Notes: generated by a model not told the origin, from the letters alone. A DNA stretch of 64,000 nt from Companilactobacillus furfuricola (GCF_003946325.1 NZ_RHNT01000001.1:62001-126000), one strand, 5' to 3'; positions 43,770 through 53,446 are shown, counted from the stretch's first letter. Numbers and translations are program-made.

Positions 43770-45092
43770 ATGAGTGATTCAAAAAAAGGGTCATTGAAAT
43801 CAACGTTTACAGTTTCATTGACTAATTTCTTGGATTCTGGCTGTATCGTTGCCGGAGCGAGTGGATTGACGCTTTGGACAAGCGAATTGAACCTCAGCAG
43901 TTTTCAAGTTGGATTATTAGGAGCATTAAGTGCTAACGCATTCGGTGCTGCTATTGGTGCTTTATTTGGTGGACATCTATCAGATAAGTTTGGACGTAAA
44001 ATCATTTATACATATGACATGTTAGTTTACATGTTGGGAGCATTGATCGTTATGTTCTCAATGAATTTCCCAATGTTGCTATTAGGATTCACCGTTACTG
44101 GTGTTGCTGTTGGTGCTGGTGTTCCAGCTTCATGGACTTACATTTCAGAAACTTCTGGAAGTAATGATCGGGCAAAGAATATTCGTATTTCACAATTTGC
44201 TTGGTCAATGGGACCAGCGATCATCTTTATCCTAGGTGTTGTCTTATCACCACTTGGATTATTAGGTAACCGGATCTTATTTGGAATTTTGTTCGTTATT
44301 GCATTTATCGCATGGAGCTTACAAAGAAAGCTTCACGAATCAGAAGAGTGGGAAGAGCAAAAAGCTAAGGAGAAACTTACTGGTGAAAAACCACATCCTT
44401 ATAAAGATTTGTTCTCCAGCAAAGTTAGTGTTAAATCACTCTTGTTCTTGATTGGCGTTTACATGTTCTGGAACTTAGTAGCCGGAGCAATGGGCTTCTT
44501 TATGCCTTACGTATACGAAACAGCTGGTGGCTTGTCCAATATGCAAGCTAACTTATTGCAAGCTATTCTTTGGATCTTCACAGCCTTGGCAACATACTTT
44601 GGTTTTGCCAAATATGGTGACAAAGCAAATCACAGAATCTTTTATTTTGTTGGAGCCGCTATGGGTGCTGCCTCATGGATCATCTTGACTTTCACCGGCA
44701 TGGGTTGGTCAAGTCTCTGGTTCTTCGTAATCCTTTGGGGTGTTTCAGCCGGAATCGGTGCACAAGCTTGGTACGCATTATGGGCAACAGAATTGTTCCC
44801 AACTAAATATCGTGCTGGATCACAAGGTGTTATGTTCTTCGTTGTTCGTGCCTCAGCTGGTGTTTGGTCAATTATTTTCCCAACCATCCTTTCAACAATG
44901 GGCTTCAAGACAGCCGGATTGTTCATGATCGGCTTACTATTAGTATCATTGGTCATCGGTACAATTTGGACACCACAAACACGTGGCAAGTCATTGGATG
45001 AGATCACTGAAGAAAGATATGGCAAGGAATCAGTTGAAAAAACAACAACTACTTCATCAATGAGTAGTTCATCAGAGGAAAAGAGGGTCTAA
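43770..45092 (+). CDS. MFS sugar transporter, probable L-rhamnose carrier
   Basis: A 12-helix major facilitator of 440 residues. GGHLSDKFGRKIIY after helix 2 is the MFS loop signature and the region KLHESEEWEEQKAKEKL is the central cytosolic loop, as in the sialate/sugar porter group. It is the first gene of the rhamnose operon, with rhaB 3 bases after it, so L-rhamnose is the inferred substrate. The Ser/Thr-rich tail is unremarkable. Confidence 0.87.
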   Translation: MSDSKKGSLKSTFTVSLTNFLDSGCIVAGASGLTLWTSELNLSSFQVGLLGALSANAFGAAIGALFGGHLSDKFGRKIIYTYDMLVYMLGALIVMFSMNFPMLLLGFTVTGVAVGAGVPASWTYISETSGSNDRAKNIRISQFAWSMGPAIIFILGVVLSPLGLLGNRILFGILFVIAFIAWSLQRKLHESEEWEEQKAKEKLTGEKPHPYKDLFSSKVSVKSLLFLIGVYMFWNLVAGAMGFFMPYVYETAGGLSNMQANLLQAILWIFTALATYFGFAKYGDKANHRIFYFVGAAMGAASWIILTFTGMGWSSLWFFVILWGVSAGIGAQAWYALWATELFPTKYRAGSQGVMFFVVRASAGVWSIIFPTILSTMGFKTAGLFMIGLLLVSLVIGTIWTPQTRGKSLDEITEERYGKESVEKTTTTSSMSSSSEEKRV

Positions 45093-45095
45093 TTA

Positions 45096-46568
45096 ATGGC
45101 AAAAGCATATGTAGCTGTCGATATTGGTGCTTCAAGTGGACGTTTGATGTTAGGTACCATTAACGATCATAAATTAGAGCTTCAAGAAATGCACCGTTTC
45201 AAAAATGGTTTTTCAAAAGAAAATGGTCATGACAGATGGGCAATTGATTCGATCCTGAATGAAATTTTCAAAGGATTGGAAAAAATCAAGGCCGCCGGTT
45301 ATGACGAAGTAACCTTAGGGATCGATACTTGGGCAGTTGACTATGTTCTTGTTGGCATGGATGGTGAAAAGATTCAAAATCCAATTAGCTATCGTGATGC
45401 AAGAACTAAGAATGCTATGAAAGAATTAACTTCAGATCTTCCTAAGAGTTACATTTACAAGAAAACTGGTATCCAATTCTTAAACTTCAATACGTTGTAT
45501 CAACTGTATGAAGAGAGTAAGAAAGATCTTGAAAAGACTGACAAGATTATGATGATCCCTGATTATATTGGTTATGTGTTAACGGGCAACGCTGTTACAG
45601 AAGTAACTAATGCTTCAACAACACAAATGCTGAACTTACGTGAGGGCTTGTTCGACAAAAATCTTTTGAACAAGGTCAATGTTTCGCAAGATCAATTCCC
45701 ACGTTTGGTCGAGTCAGGGACAGTTTTAGGAAACATTCGTCACAAGTGGCATACGTTGTACGATCTTCCGGAAACACAAGTGATCACCGTGGCAACACAC
45801 GACACTGCTTCAGCTGTTTTGGGAACTCCTGGTGAAGGTGAGAACTGGGCTTTCTTGAGTTCAGGTACTTGGTCATTGTTAGGAACAGAATTAAATGTTC
45901 CCGAAAACGGCGAGCTAGCTTTCAAAGGCAATTACACCAATGAATGGGGTGCCTATGGAACTTATCGTTTCTTAAAGAACATTATGGGACTATGGATGGT
46001 TCAATGTCTCAAGCGTGAATTAAATGACGAATATAGTTTTGCTGATCTAGCTAAATTAGCTGGTGAAGTCACACCATTCCAGCAATTTATCAATGTTAAC
46101 GATGATCGGTTCACTAATCCAGATAGTATGGTCGATGAAATCCAGACCTACTGTCGTCAATCAGGTCAGAAAGTCCCAGAAACTCCTGGTGAGTTAGCAA
46201 TGGCAATTTATTCAAACTTAGCTTTGTACTATGCTAACGAGATCCAAGAACTCAACAAGATCTTGGGTTGTAAGTTAGAAGCCTTGAACATTGTTGGTGG
46301 AGGTTCAAATGTGAAATTGATGAATCAATTGACAGCAACACTCGCCAACATTGATGTTTACGCTGGACCTAGCGAAGCTACCGCTATTGGAAATTTGATC
46401 GTGCAAATGATCACCATGAATGACGTCAACAATATCGCTGAAGGTCGTAAATTGATCAGAGATTCATTCGGATTGAAGACATTCCATCCAGAAACTAATA
46501 AATACGGCGATGTACTAAAGCGCTATCAAGAATTTCTTAATAATGGAGAAAGGGAGACGGTGAAATGA
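45096..46568 (+). CDS. rhaB: Rhamnulokinase
   Basis: Phosphorylates L-rhamnulose to rhamnulose 1-phosphate. A FGGY family kinase of 490 residues: VAVDIGASSGRLMLG at the N terminus (ATP phosphate loop), GIDTWAVDYVL, and the C-terminal NIVGGGSNVKLMNQLTA. It overlaps rhaM by 4 bases. Confidence 0.95.
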   Translation: MAKAYVAVDIGASSGRLMLGTINDHKLELQEMHRFKNGFSKENGHDRWAIDSILNEIFKGLEKIKAAGYDEVTLGIDTWAVDYVLVGMDGEKIQNPISYRDARTKNAMKELTSDLPKSYIYKKTGIQFLNFNTLYQLYEESKKDLEKTDKIMMIPDYIGYVLTGNAVTEVTNASTTQMLNLREGLFDKNLLNKVNVSQDQFPRLVESGTVLGNIRHKWHTLYDLPETQVITVATHDTASAVLGTPGEGENWAFLSSGTWSLLGTELNVPENGELAFKGNYTNEWGAYGTYRFLKNIMGLWMVQCLKRELNDEYSFADLAKLAGEVTPFQQFINVNDDRFTNPDSMVDEIQTYCRQSGQKVPETPGELAMAIYSNLALYYANEIQELNKILGCKLEALNIVGGGSNVKLMNQLTATLANIDVYAGPSEATAIGNLIVQMITMNDVNNIAEGRKLIRDSFGLKTFHPETNKYGDVLKRYQEFLNNGERETVK

Positions 46569-46879
46569 AAAGATTAGGTCAAATCATGTATTTACATAAA
46601 GATGCATATGAAGAATATGCTAAACGCCACAACAATCTTTTCCCAGAGATGAGAAAGGCATTGAAGGAAGCTGGAGCCCACAATTATTCGATTTTCTTAA
46701 ACAAAGAAAATGGTGAGTTGTTTGCTTATTTGGAAGTTGACAATATCGAGAAATATAACGATATTGCCAAGACGGATGCTGCCAAAAAGTGGTGGGCATA
46801 TATGTAACCTTTGATGGATACTAATCCAGATAAAAGTCCCGTTACTGTCGATTTGGATGAAGTATTTCACTTAGATTAA
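46565..46879 (+). pseudogene. rhaM: L-rhamnose mutarotase with in-frame stop codon
   Basis: RhaM interconverts alpha and beta L-rhamnose. The frame begins MKRLGQIMYLHKDAYEEYAK with the catalytic-type RHNNLFPEM and HNYSIFL segments, and reaches KWWAYM, where TAA at 46805-46807 stops it at 80 residues. The same frame continues after the stop with PLMDTNPDKSPV and ends DEVFHLD at a second TAA (46877-46879). Read through, the total is 104 residues, exactly the normal RhaM length. A single base change (for example AAA to TAA) explains it. The lost tail is the last strand of the dimeric fold, so activity is doubtful. A sequencing error is possible. Confidence 0.9.
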
Positions 46880-46899
46880 AAATGGAGGAGAGTTACAAA

Positions 46900-48183
46900 A
46901 TGACAAAATCAGAAACTGTTGAAAAAGCTTACCAAGTTGCCAAAGAACGTTATGCTGAACTTGGCGTTGATACAGATAAAGTATTAAAGGATCTAAAGAA
47001 AGTTAAACTTTCAGTTCATTGCTGGCAAGGTGATGATATTCATGGATTCTTATTCCCTAACCAAGAATTAACAGGTGGTATTGGTGTTAGTGGTAATTAT
47101 CCAGGAATCGCTGGAACCCCTGACGAATTATCAGGTGATTTAAGTGAAGCATTATCATTGATCCCTGGTGATCATAAAGTTCAATTGCACGCAATTTATG
47201 CTGTAACTGACAAGAAGAAAGATCTTGATGAGCTAGAACCTGAAGACTTCAGCTATTGGGTAGACTGGGCTAAAAAAGAAGGCGTTGGTCTTGATATGAA
47301 TGGAACCTTCTTCTCACATCCAATGGTTAAAGATAATTTCACCTTGGCAAGTCCTGACAAAGATGTCCGTGATTTCTGGATCCAACATGGTAAGATCAGC
47401 CGTGAAATTTCAAACTACTTTGGTAAAGAATTAGGTCAACAGTCAGTTAATAACTTCTGGATCCCAGATGGCTTCAAAGATAACCCTATTGATAAGGCTA
47501 CTCCTCGTGAACGTCTGATCGATTCATTAGATCAAATCATCGAGAAGAAATACGATGAAAAGAATACGATTGAAGCCTTTGAAGGTAAGCTGTTCGGTAC
47601 AGGAATCGAATCATACACAGTTGGTTCACACTTGTTCTACAACAACTATGCTATCAGTAGAAACAAGCTATGGACAATCGATGCTGGACACTGGCACCCA
47701 ACAGAAGATGTTTCTGATAAGTTCTCAGCCTTTTTACCATTTGGTAAAGGTTTGATGCTACACGTTTCACGTCCTGTTCGTTGGGATTCTGACCACGTAG
47801 TTATCTTTGATGAAGCATTAGTACGTATTGCTCGTTCATTAGTTCGTGATAACGAATTGAGTAAGACAAATATCGGACTTGACTTCTTTGATGCTACGAT
47901 CAACCGTGTTGCTGCTTGGGTCGTTGGTGCACGTGCTACACAAAAGGCTATCTTGCAAGCAATGCTCGAACCTATCGATCAATTGAAGAAAGCTGAATTG
48001 AATTTCGACTTTACGACAAGATTGGCCGAAACAGAAGAACTCAAGTCATATCCATTCGGTGCTGTTTGTGATGAATTCTGCTTCCAAAACAACGTACCTG
48101 TTGGAACAGACTGGTTGAACAACATTCATCAATATGAAAAAGACGTTCAATTCAAACGTGATACTAACTTAGTAAATGACTAA
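46900..48183 (+). CDS. rhaA: L-rhamnose isomerase
   Basis: Converts L-rhamnose to L-rhamnulose. It has 427 residues, the normal length. SVHCWQGDDIHGF near the N terminus, NFWIPDGFKDNP, and DAGHWHPTEDVSDKFSAF carry the residues of the Mn sites. The ATG at 46900 follows GGAGGAG by 9 bases; a start at 46882 would lie inside the ribosome binding site. It is the fourth gene of the operon, 20 bases after the restored rhaM end. Confidence 0.96.
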   Translation: MTKSETVEKAYQVAKERYAELGVDTDKVLKDLKKVKLSVHCWQGDDIHGFLFPNQELTGGIGVSGNYPGIAGTPDELSGDLSEALSLIPGDHKVQLHAIYAVTDKKKDLDELEPEDFSYWVDWAKKEGVGLDMNGTFFSHPMVKDNFTLASPDKDVRDFWIQHGKISREISNYFGKELGQQSVNNFWIPDGFKDNPIDKATPRERLIDSLDQIIEKKYDEKNTIEAFEGKLFGTGIESYTVGSHLFYNNYAISRNKLWTIDAGHWHPTEDVSDKFSAFLPFGKGLMLHVSRPVRWDSDHVVIFDEALVRIARSLVRDNELSKTNIGLDFFDATINRVAAWVVGARATQKAILQAMLEPIDQLKKAELNFDFTTRLAETEELKSYPFGAVCDEFCFQNNVPVGTDWLNNIHQYEKDVQFKRDTNLVND

Positions 48184-48222
48184 AAAATAATTGGGAAAGT
48201 TTAGAAGGGAAGCTATTATATT

Positions 48223-49056
48223 ATGAAGTTTATTGATTCAAAATTTGTTGAAAAGATGTCTGAAATAACTAATGAGTTATACAAACACGGATGGGATGAA
48301 AGAAACGGAGGAAATGTCAGTCTTCGTTTGACTCAAGAAGAAGTCGACCAGTTCGACGATTTAGGTAAGACTATCAGAAATATTCCAATCAAATTTGATG
48401 CATCCCCTCTAGCTGGACAATATTATTTAGTAACCGGGACAGGACGCTACTTCAAGAATGTTCATAACTATCCAGAACGTGATGCTGGATTAGTTCGGAT
48501 CACTGATGAAGGAAATTCAGTTGATCTTTTGTGGGGCTTCAATGATGGCGGACAACCTACAAGTGAATTCCCATCACACTTAATGACACATATCCAACGT
48601 CAAAAGATCGACTCAAATCAACGTGTGGTTATGCACTGTCATCCAACTAATTTGATTGCTCTATCATTTACGCATGATCTTGATGAAGCTTCTGTTTCTC
48701 GTCTCTTGTGGAAGATGCAAGCTGAATCGCTTGTTGTATTCCCAGAAGGTGTTGGTATTATTCCATACATGACACCAGGAACAAATGAAATCGGTCAAGC
48801 AACAGCCGATAAGATGAGTGAATATCGTGTCGTTATGTGGCCACATCATGGTATCTTTGCCTGTGGTGATAGCATGGACGAAGTATACGGATTGATCGAG
48901 ACAGTTGAAAAAGCTTGCCAGATCTACACAGCTATCAAGAGCCAAGGCGGTAATATTGAACAAAGTATTACTGATGACGATTTAAGAGATCTTGCTAAGT
49001 CATTTGGTGTCACACCAAATCCTGATTTCTTATCGATGGACACTGTAAATAACTAA
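48223..49056 (+). CDS. rhaD: Rhamnulose-1-phosphate aldolase
   Basis: Splits rhamnulose 1-phosphate into dihydroxyacetone phosphate and L-lactaldehyde. It has 277 residues of the class II aldolase fold: [16 protein letters not shown], and the zinc ligands in VMHCHPTNL and [10 protein letters not shown]. It is the last gene of the rhamnose operon, followed by a terminator. One product enters glycolysis; lactaldehyde would need a reductase such as the neighbouring alcohol dehydrogenase. Confidence 0.95.
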   Translation: MKFIDSKFVEKMSEITNELYKHGWDERNGGNVSLRLTQEEVDQFDDLGKTIRNIPIKFDASPLAGQYYLVTGTGRYFKNVHNYPERDAGLVRITDEGNSVDLLWGFNDGGQPTSEFPSHLMTHIQRQKIDSNQRVVMHCHPTNLIALSFTHDLDEASVSRLLWKMQAESLVVFPEGVGIIPYMTPGTNEIGQATADKMSEYRVVMWPHHGIFACGDSMDEVYGLIETVEKACQIYTAIKSQGGNIEQSITDDDLRDLAKSFGVTPNPDFLSMDTVNN

Positions 49057-49120
49057 GCGCTCTATAAGTATTATCCCTTTAAAAATATTTGGTTCCGTCA
49101 TAGACCAAAAAGCTTTTGCA

Positions 49121-49152
49121 AGCAACCAAGCCAACCACTTGGTTGTTTTTTT
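49121..49152 (+). terminator. Terminator after rhaD
   Basis: CAACCAAG (49123-49130) pairs with CTTGGTTG (49138-49145), followed by T. Confidence 0.85.
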
Positions 49153-49298
49153 GCTGCAAAAATTATTTATGATCAGATTTTATTTTTGGCCCTGAATAAG
49201 GTTACAATATTAATATCTTTTAACATTTTTGTTAAATTGTTAAAATCCGCAATTTTACTGTTAAAATGAAATAGCAAATAAAAGAAAATTGGTGAATT

Positions 49299-50159
49299 AT
49301 GGAAACGGCAGCTATGTATGGTAACGTGCTTTCAGGTACAGTTACAGACTTAAATAAAGATGAAGCTTTTGTTCAGATCTCTGGGATCACTTTTGCAATG
49401 GATTTATCTGAACTCGATGAGATCCCAGAAATCGGTGATGAACTGGCTGGTTTTGTTTACGAGACTCAGAGTCATAAGAACAAGATCACAACCATCATGC
49501 CAAAAGTCATGCAAGGTATTTGGGATTATGCCGAGGTTAAAGTTGTTCGGACAGATCTAGGTGTCTTTGTTGACTCTGGTTTAAAGGATAAAGATATTGT
49601 AGTTTCTTTAGATGATCTACCATTAGAACATTCTGAATGGCCCAAGAAGGGTGACAAGGTCATGGTTGAGCTTACAGTTGACCACAAAGGTCGCCTTTGG
49701 GGCAAGTTGGCTGATCTTAACTTGTATATGCAGTTGGCCAGAAGTGCTAGTGATAAAGAGAAGAATCGGGATGAGAAATGTCGCGTTATTGCTATCCGCA
49801 ATTCGGGGACATTTGTGATGACTGACAGTTATTACATTGGTTTCATCCATGCAAACGAACAAGATGGGCCTTTACGTATCGGTCAAGAACTTACAGCTCG
49901 TGTGATCGGTTCAAGTCACAGACGACTTAACTTGTCCATGCGTCCCCGTGCCTTCGAAGAGATCACTCCGGATGCAGAAATGATCATGGCAGTGTTGGAA
50001 CATGCTCGGGATAAAAGAATCCCATACACCGACAAGAGTGCTCCTGATGATATCAAAGAATATTTTGGTATAAGCAAAGGTAGTTTTAAGCGTGCGTTAG
50101 GTAATTTGATGAAACAGGGTAAGATCGAACAAAAGGATGGCTACACATATTTGAAGTAA
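49299..50159 (+). CDS. cvfB: S1 RNA-binding protein CvfB
   Basis: A cytosolic RNA-binding protein of 286 residues with three S1-like domains and a C-terminal winged helix (DIKEYFGISKGSFKRALGNLMKQGKI). The middle S1 domain reads VVRTDLGVFVDSGLKDKDIVV. The Staphylococcus homologue affects virulence gene expression; in lactobacilli its role is unclear. It resumes the core gene order with xerD 18 bases downstream. Confidence 0.9.
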   Translation: METAAMYGNVLSGTVTDLNKDEAFVQISGITFAMDLSELDEIPEIGDELAGFVYETQSHKNKITTIMPKVMQGIWDYAEVKVVRTDLGVFVDSGLKDKDIVVSLDDLPLEHSEWPKKGDKVMVELTVDHKGRLWGKLADLNLYMQLARSASDKEKNRDEKCRVIAIRNSGTFVMTDSYYIGFIHANEQDGPLRIGQELTARVIGSSHRRLNLSMRPRAFEEITPDAEMIMAVLEHARDKRIPYTDKSAPDDIKEYFGISKGSFKRALGNLMKQGKIEQKDGYTYLK

Positions 50160-50177
50160 GAGCTAGGAGTGTTTTGA

Positions 50178-51098
50178 GTGAGCGACAAGGTTAAAGTGGA
50201 AAACCAGTACATGAAAGATATTATTAATGATTATTCTCGATATTTGAGACTTGACCGCGGTTTATCTCAAAATACGATTTTATCTTATCGACAAGATCTT
50301 TTGGAATTCAGCCACTATTTAGAGAAAAACAAAATAGAGAAATATCCAGAAGATCACTTTCAGATCACAAATTTTTTTGCATCACAAGATGAACTGGGCA
50401 AATCAAAGACTTCACAGATCCGGATTTTTTCTACGTTAAAGAAGTTTTATCAGTGGATGGAACTCATTGGCAATATTCAGACTAATCCTATGTCGCAATT
50501 GGACGCCCCTAAGAAGTCACAACATTTGCCAGTTGTTTTGTCGATGGATGAAGTGGTCTCGTTGATCGAATCTCCCAATGTGGAGAAACCATTAGGTGTT
50601 AGAGATCGGGCCATTTTTGAAGTGATGTATGCTACGGGCTTGCGGGTCAGTGAATTGATCAACTTGTCCATGGATGATTTACACTTAGAATTAGGGTTGA
50701 TCAAGACAATGGGTAAAGGTGATAAAGAAAGGCTTTTACCTATTGGCAAAACGGCCATTGAATGGTTGAACAAGTATTTCCATGATACTCGCAATGATCT
50801 GGTGAATAAGTACGGACAAAAGCCGTTTGTCTTTTTGAATTTCCGTGGCCAACAACTGACTCGTCAATCGATTTGGCGGATGATCAAGAAATATATTGCA
50901 AAAGTCGGCATTAAGAAAGATGTCACACCTCATACGCTGCGGCATTCATTTGCAACTAATTTATTGGCCAATGGTGCCGATCTAAGAGTCGTTCAAGAGT
51001 TATTGGGACACTCGGATATTTCGACAACTCAGATTTATACTCATATTAATCAAACTCATATGAAACAAGTTTATGAGCAAGCTCATCCACGAGCATAG
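50178..51098 (+). CDS. xerD: Tyrosine recombinase XerD
   Basis: Resolves chromosome dimers at dif with XerC or a similar partner. It has 306 residues: an N-terminal SAM-like domain and the catalytic domain with Arg in ATGLRVSEL, HTLRHSFATNL, LGHSDISTTQ and the Tyr in IYTHI. It starts at GTG after TAGGAGTG; a later ATG (codon 12) is a possible alternative. Its place before scpAB is the usual one for the chromosomal XerD, not a phage integrase. Confidence 0.94.
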   Translation: MSDKVKVENQYMKDIINDYSRYLRLDRGLSQNTILSYRQDLLEFSHYLEKNKIEKYPEDHFQITNFFASQDELGKSKTSQIRIFSTLKKFYQWMELIGNIQTNPMSQLDAPKKSQHLPVVLSMDEVVSLIESPNVEKPLGVRDRAIFEVMYATGLRVSELINLSMDDLHLELGLIKTMGKGDKERLLPIGKTAIEWLNKYFHDTRNDLVNKYGQKPFVFLNFRGQQLTRQSIWRMIKKYIAKVGIKKDVTPHTLRHSFATNLLANGADLRVVQELLGHSDISTTQIYTHINQTHMKQVYEQAHPRA

Positions 51099-51107
51099 GA
51101 GGTTATT

Positions 51108-51485
51108 GTGTTAACTAAATATAATAAGGAAGAAAATCAAAAGATCACGATGGGTTTTCTGTCCTACATCTCCGATTTAAAAGATATGTCGAATTTAGAA
51201 TCAGAATTAAAGCTTTACGACGAAGATGAGAGTCGACAACTTTATTTATGGAAGAGTAATGTTGAAGATTTTTCTGGTGTCGTAGCTTTGTCTTTTTCTA
51301 AAAAAACAGTTTTTATTGAATATATCTCACTTTCACCTTCGTATCGTTCACAAACTAATCGTTTTAAGATATTTGACGATATCGCCCGGAAATTTCCTGA
51401 GTACACTATTTTGGGAAGTTTTGATCTAGTGGATGATCTGCGGACCTGGAGTGAAAGTGACCATAACGAAGTGGAAGATAATTAA
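51108..51485 (+). CDS. ribT: RibT-like GNAT acetyltransferase
   Basis: A protein of 125 residues that resembles RibT of Bacillus: MLTKYNKEENQKITMGFLSYI, RQLYLWKSNVEDFSGVVAL, and IEYISLSPSYRSQ, where the acetyl-CoA loop should be. The Q/R-x-x-G-x-G/A signature is weak (SPSYRSQTNRF), so acetyltransferase activity is uncertain. It starts at GTG after AGGAGG, and its stop overlaps the scpA start. Although named after the riboflavin operon, its position before scpA is common in Bacilli. Confidence 0.75.
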   Translation: MLTKYNKEENQKITMGFLSYISDLKDMSNLESELKLYDEDESRQLYLWKSNVEDFSGVVALSFSKKTVFIEYISLSPSYRSQTNRFKIFDDIARKFPEYTILGSFDLVDDLRTWSESDHNEVEDN

Positions 51486-52210
51486 TGGAAAAATTAAAAT
51501 TAGTCCTGACGGATTTTCAAGGACCGATCGATCTCTTGCTTCATTTGATCAAGGAGTCAAAGATCGATATTTATGATATTCCCATCGCTGACATTACTCA
51601 GCAATATTTGGATTATTTGAATAATATGAAGGTATTGCAGTTAGATATTGCTGGGGATTATTTAGTAATGGCTTCTACTTTGATGTCGATCAAGAGTAAA
51701 ATGCTCCTTCCTAAAGCACCTGATGAAATGGAAGATGATGTTTTTGAGGAAGATCCGCGGGATGAGCTAGTTTCGCAGCTTTTGACCTACCAAACATTTA
51801 AACGTGTTGCCGATTACTTTAGCGATAAAGAAAAACAACGGGCTCGTTCATTCGACAAGGAGCCTAGCGTTTCCAGCAAACAGCTGGAACAGTTTTTATT
51901 ACCAGGTTCGGTCGTATTATCAGATCTTGCCAGTGTATATACAGAGATCTTGCAAAATCAGATCAAACATGGTCCTAAGACCGAAATGATCGAAGATGAA
52001 GAAATTTCGATCGAAATGGCCCAAGAGACAATTTTATCTAAACTTAAGAAACACAAGATCATTACTTTTAAGTCGCTTTTAAAAGTGGGTCATGGTATCG
52101 AAGAGGTCGTTACTGATTTTATGGCGATTTTGGAAATGGTCCGTAATCAACAAGTACTTGCCCACCAAGAGGATTTTCAAAGTGAACTTTTCATTGAATT
52201 GAGGAATTAA
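51485..52210 (+). CDS. scpA: Segregation and condensation protein A
   Basis: The kleisin subunit that bridges the SMC heads in the condensin complex. It has 241 residues: LVLTDFQGPIDLLLHLIKESKIDIYDIPI at the N terminus and a winged-helix C terminus (VTDFMAILEMVRNQQVLAHQEDF). It overlaps ribT by a base, and scpB follows 3 bases after. Confidence 0.95.
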   Translation: MEKLKLVLTDFQGPIDLLLHLIKESKIDIYDIPIADITQQYLDYLNNMKVLQLDIAGDYLVMASTLMSIKSKMLLPKAPDEMEDDVFEEDPRDELVSQLLTYQTFKRVADYFSDKEKQRARSFDKEPSVSSKQLEQFLLPGSVVLSDLASVYTEILQNQIKHGPKTEMIEDEEISIEMAQETILSKLKKHKIITFKSLLKVGHGIEEVVTDFMAILEMVRNQQVLAHQEDFQSELFIELRN

Positions 52211-52213
52211 AGA

Positions 52214-52774
52214 TTGTATCAAGCAGAAATTATGGCCTTATTATTCGTTGCTGGTGATCAGGGGATCACTGAAGCTGACCTTTCTACTTTATTAGGTATT
52301 GAAAAGTCAGCAATACGACAAAATATTGAACAATTAGAAATTAAATTACAAGCAGATAAAGATTCTGGATTGCAACTGGTTAGGTTTGATAAGATCTTCA
52401 AACTAGTTACTAAGAGTGAGTTTTCTGATGTTTTGACTAGATATTTTAAGTCTGGTTTGGGTACTAAGCTTTCGCAGGCGGCACTTGAGGTGTTGTCGAT
52501 CGTTGCTTATAAGCAGCCGATCACTCGGATCGAGATCGATGATATTCGTGGAGTGCAGAGTTCTGGTAGCGTTAATACTTTGATCGCTCGCAAGCTTATC
52601 AAGGAAGCTGGGAAGAAAGACGTTCCTGGGCATCCTAACTTGTATGTGGTTACTGATTATTTTTATGATTATTTTGGGATCAAGGATCTTAAGGAATTGC
52701 CTAAGATCGAAGATTTTGAAACTCCTGAAGGGAATATTGATTTGTTTGATGATGTTTCTATGGGGGATGCTTAG
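52214..52774 (+). CDS. scpB: Segregation and condensation protein B
   Basis: The partner of ScpA in SMC condensin. It has 186 residues with two winged-helix domains; the second shows LSQAALEVLSIVAYKQPITRIEIDDIRG, the most conserved part of the family. It starts at TTG after GAGGAATT. A terminator follows, then a 670-base non-coding stretch. Confidence 0.95.
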   Translation: MYQAEIMALLFVAGDQGITEADLSTLLGIEKSAIRQNIEQLEIKLQADKDSGLQLVRFDKIFKLVTKSEFSDVLTRYFKSGLGTKLSQAALEVLSIVAYKQPITRIEIDDIRGVQSSGSVNTLIARKLIKEAGKKDVPGHPNLYVVTDYFYDYFGIKDLKELPKIEDFETPEGNIDLFDDVSMGDA

Positions 52775-52803
52775 CGTTTTGCCATTTTGGCGACGCTTTT
52801 TTT
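52773..52803 (+). terminator. Terminator after scpB
   Basis: AGCG/CGCT and GCC/GGC arms form an imperfect hairpin with a T run. Confidence 0.65.
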
Positions 52804-52808
52804 GTTGA

Positions 52809-53028
52809 TGTGAGAGAGCTATGGCAGACAGAAGCGTTTTCCTTTGCTGGAGGTCTGTTAGTTTAGTTAGTGGGATAGAGGTAGTAGTTTGTGTTGAGGT
52901 TCAATGCCGACTCCGGGCCCCTCCGTCTATATAGTAATCGATTCTTCTCTATTTTTTTGAGCTTTACCGATTTATTTTGATCAAGTTGGCACTTTTTGCT
53001 CGTCCTATTTCTCACATGTCTATCTCAG
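52809..53028. repeat. Dispersed intergenic repeat, family B copy 2
   Basis: Shares its start (GAGAGCTATGGCAGACAGAA), middle (TTCAATGCCGACTCCGG), and end (CGTCCTATTTCTCACATGTC) with 7360-7727. GGGCCC occurs once at the site where the other copy has the 140-bp insert. Like the other copy, it sits just after an intrinsic terminator. Confidence 0.82.
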
Positions 53029-53446
53029 GCTCCATCTGTTCTGGTGGGGAGTAGGAGTTTTCTTACTTTGTTCTTCTATTTTATCTGTTTTGATCACCAA
53101 TATTTTTCTCGGTTCGCGGGACTTTGCTCCGCTCATTTTGTTTCCCGGCTTACATTGGTGTTGTGACTATTTGTTTCTTTTTTTGTTATATAAGAAATAA
53201 GTTGCCGTTTTCTATTTCTTTTTTCTGGCTCACTTATTCGTTCCTCATACTTTCTCCTTGATTTTTTGGCAATTTTTAATTACCTTCTTGCTCGAACACT
53301 CGTTGCTCGTGTACTCGCATTTGTAAATGTACAAATGATCAGTAGTTGGTAATTGTGAATCGATCAATGTTTTGTTGCACTTATTTTATTCTATCTATAC
53401 AATAAGGTTCGAGATTAGTTCAGTTTTTTTATAAGGAGATTTTTTG
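53029..53446. other. T-rich non-coding spacer before rluB
   Basis: About 400 bases of pyrimidine-rich sequence. Four CTCG units lie at 7-8 base steps near 53291-53317, and a perfect CATTTGT/ACAAATG inverted repeat is at 53318-53337. No supported frame is seen. It may carry the rluB promoter and decayed repeat DNA. Confidence 0.5.

Noticed and set aside
50178-51098. Phage integrase marking an integrated element
   Set aside because: The gene is XerD-like in length, motifs and core neighbours; there is no attachment-site duplication or phage gene.
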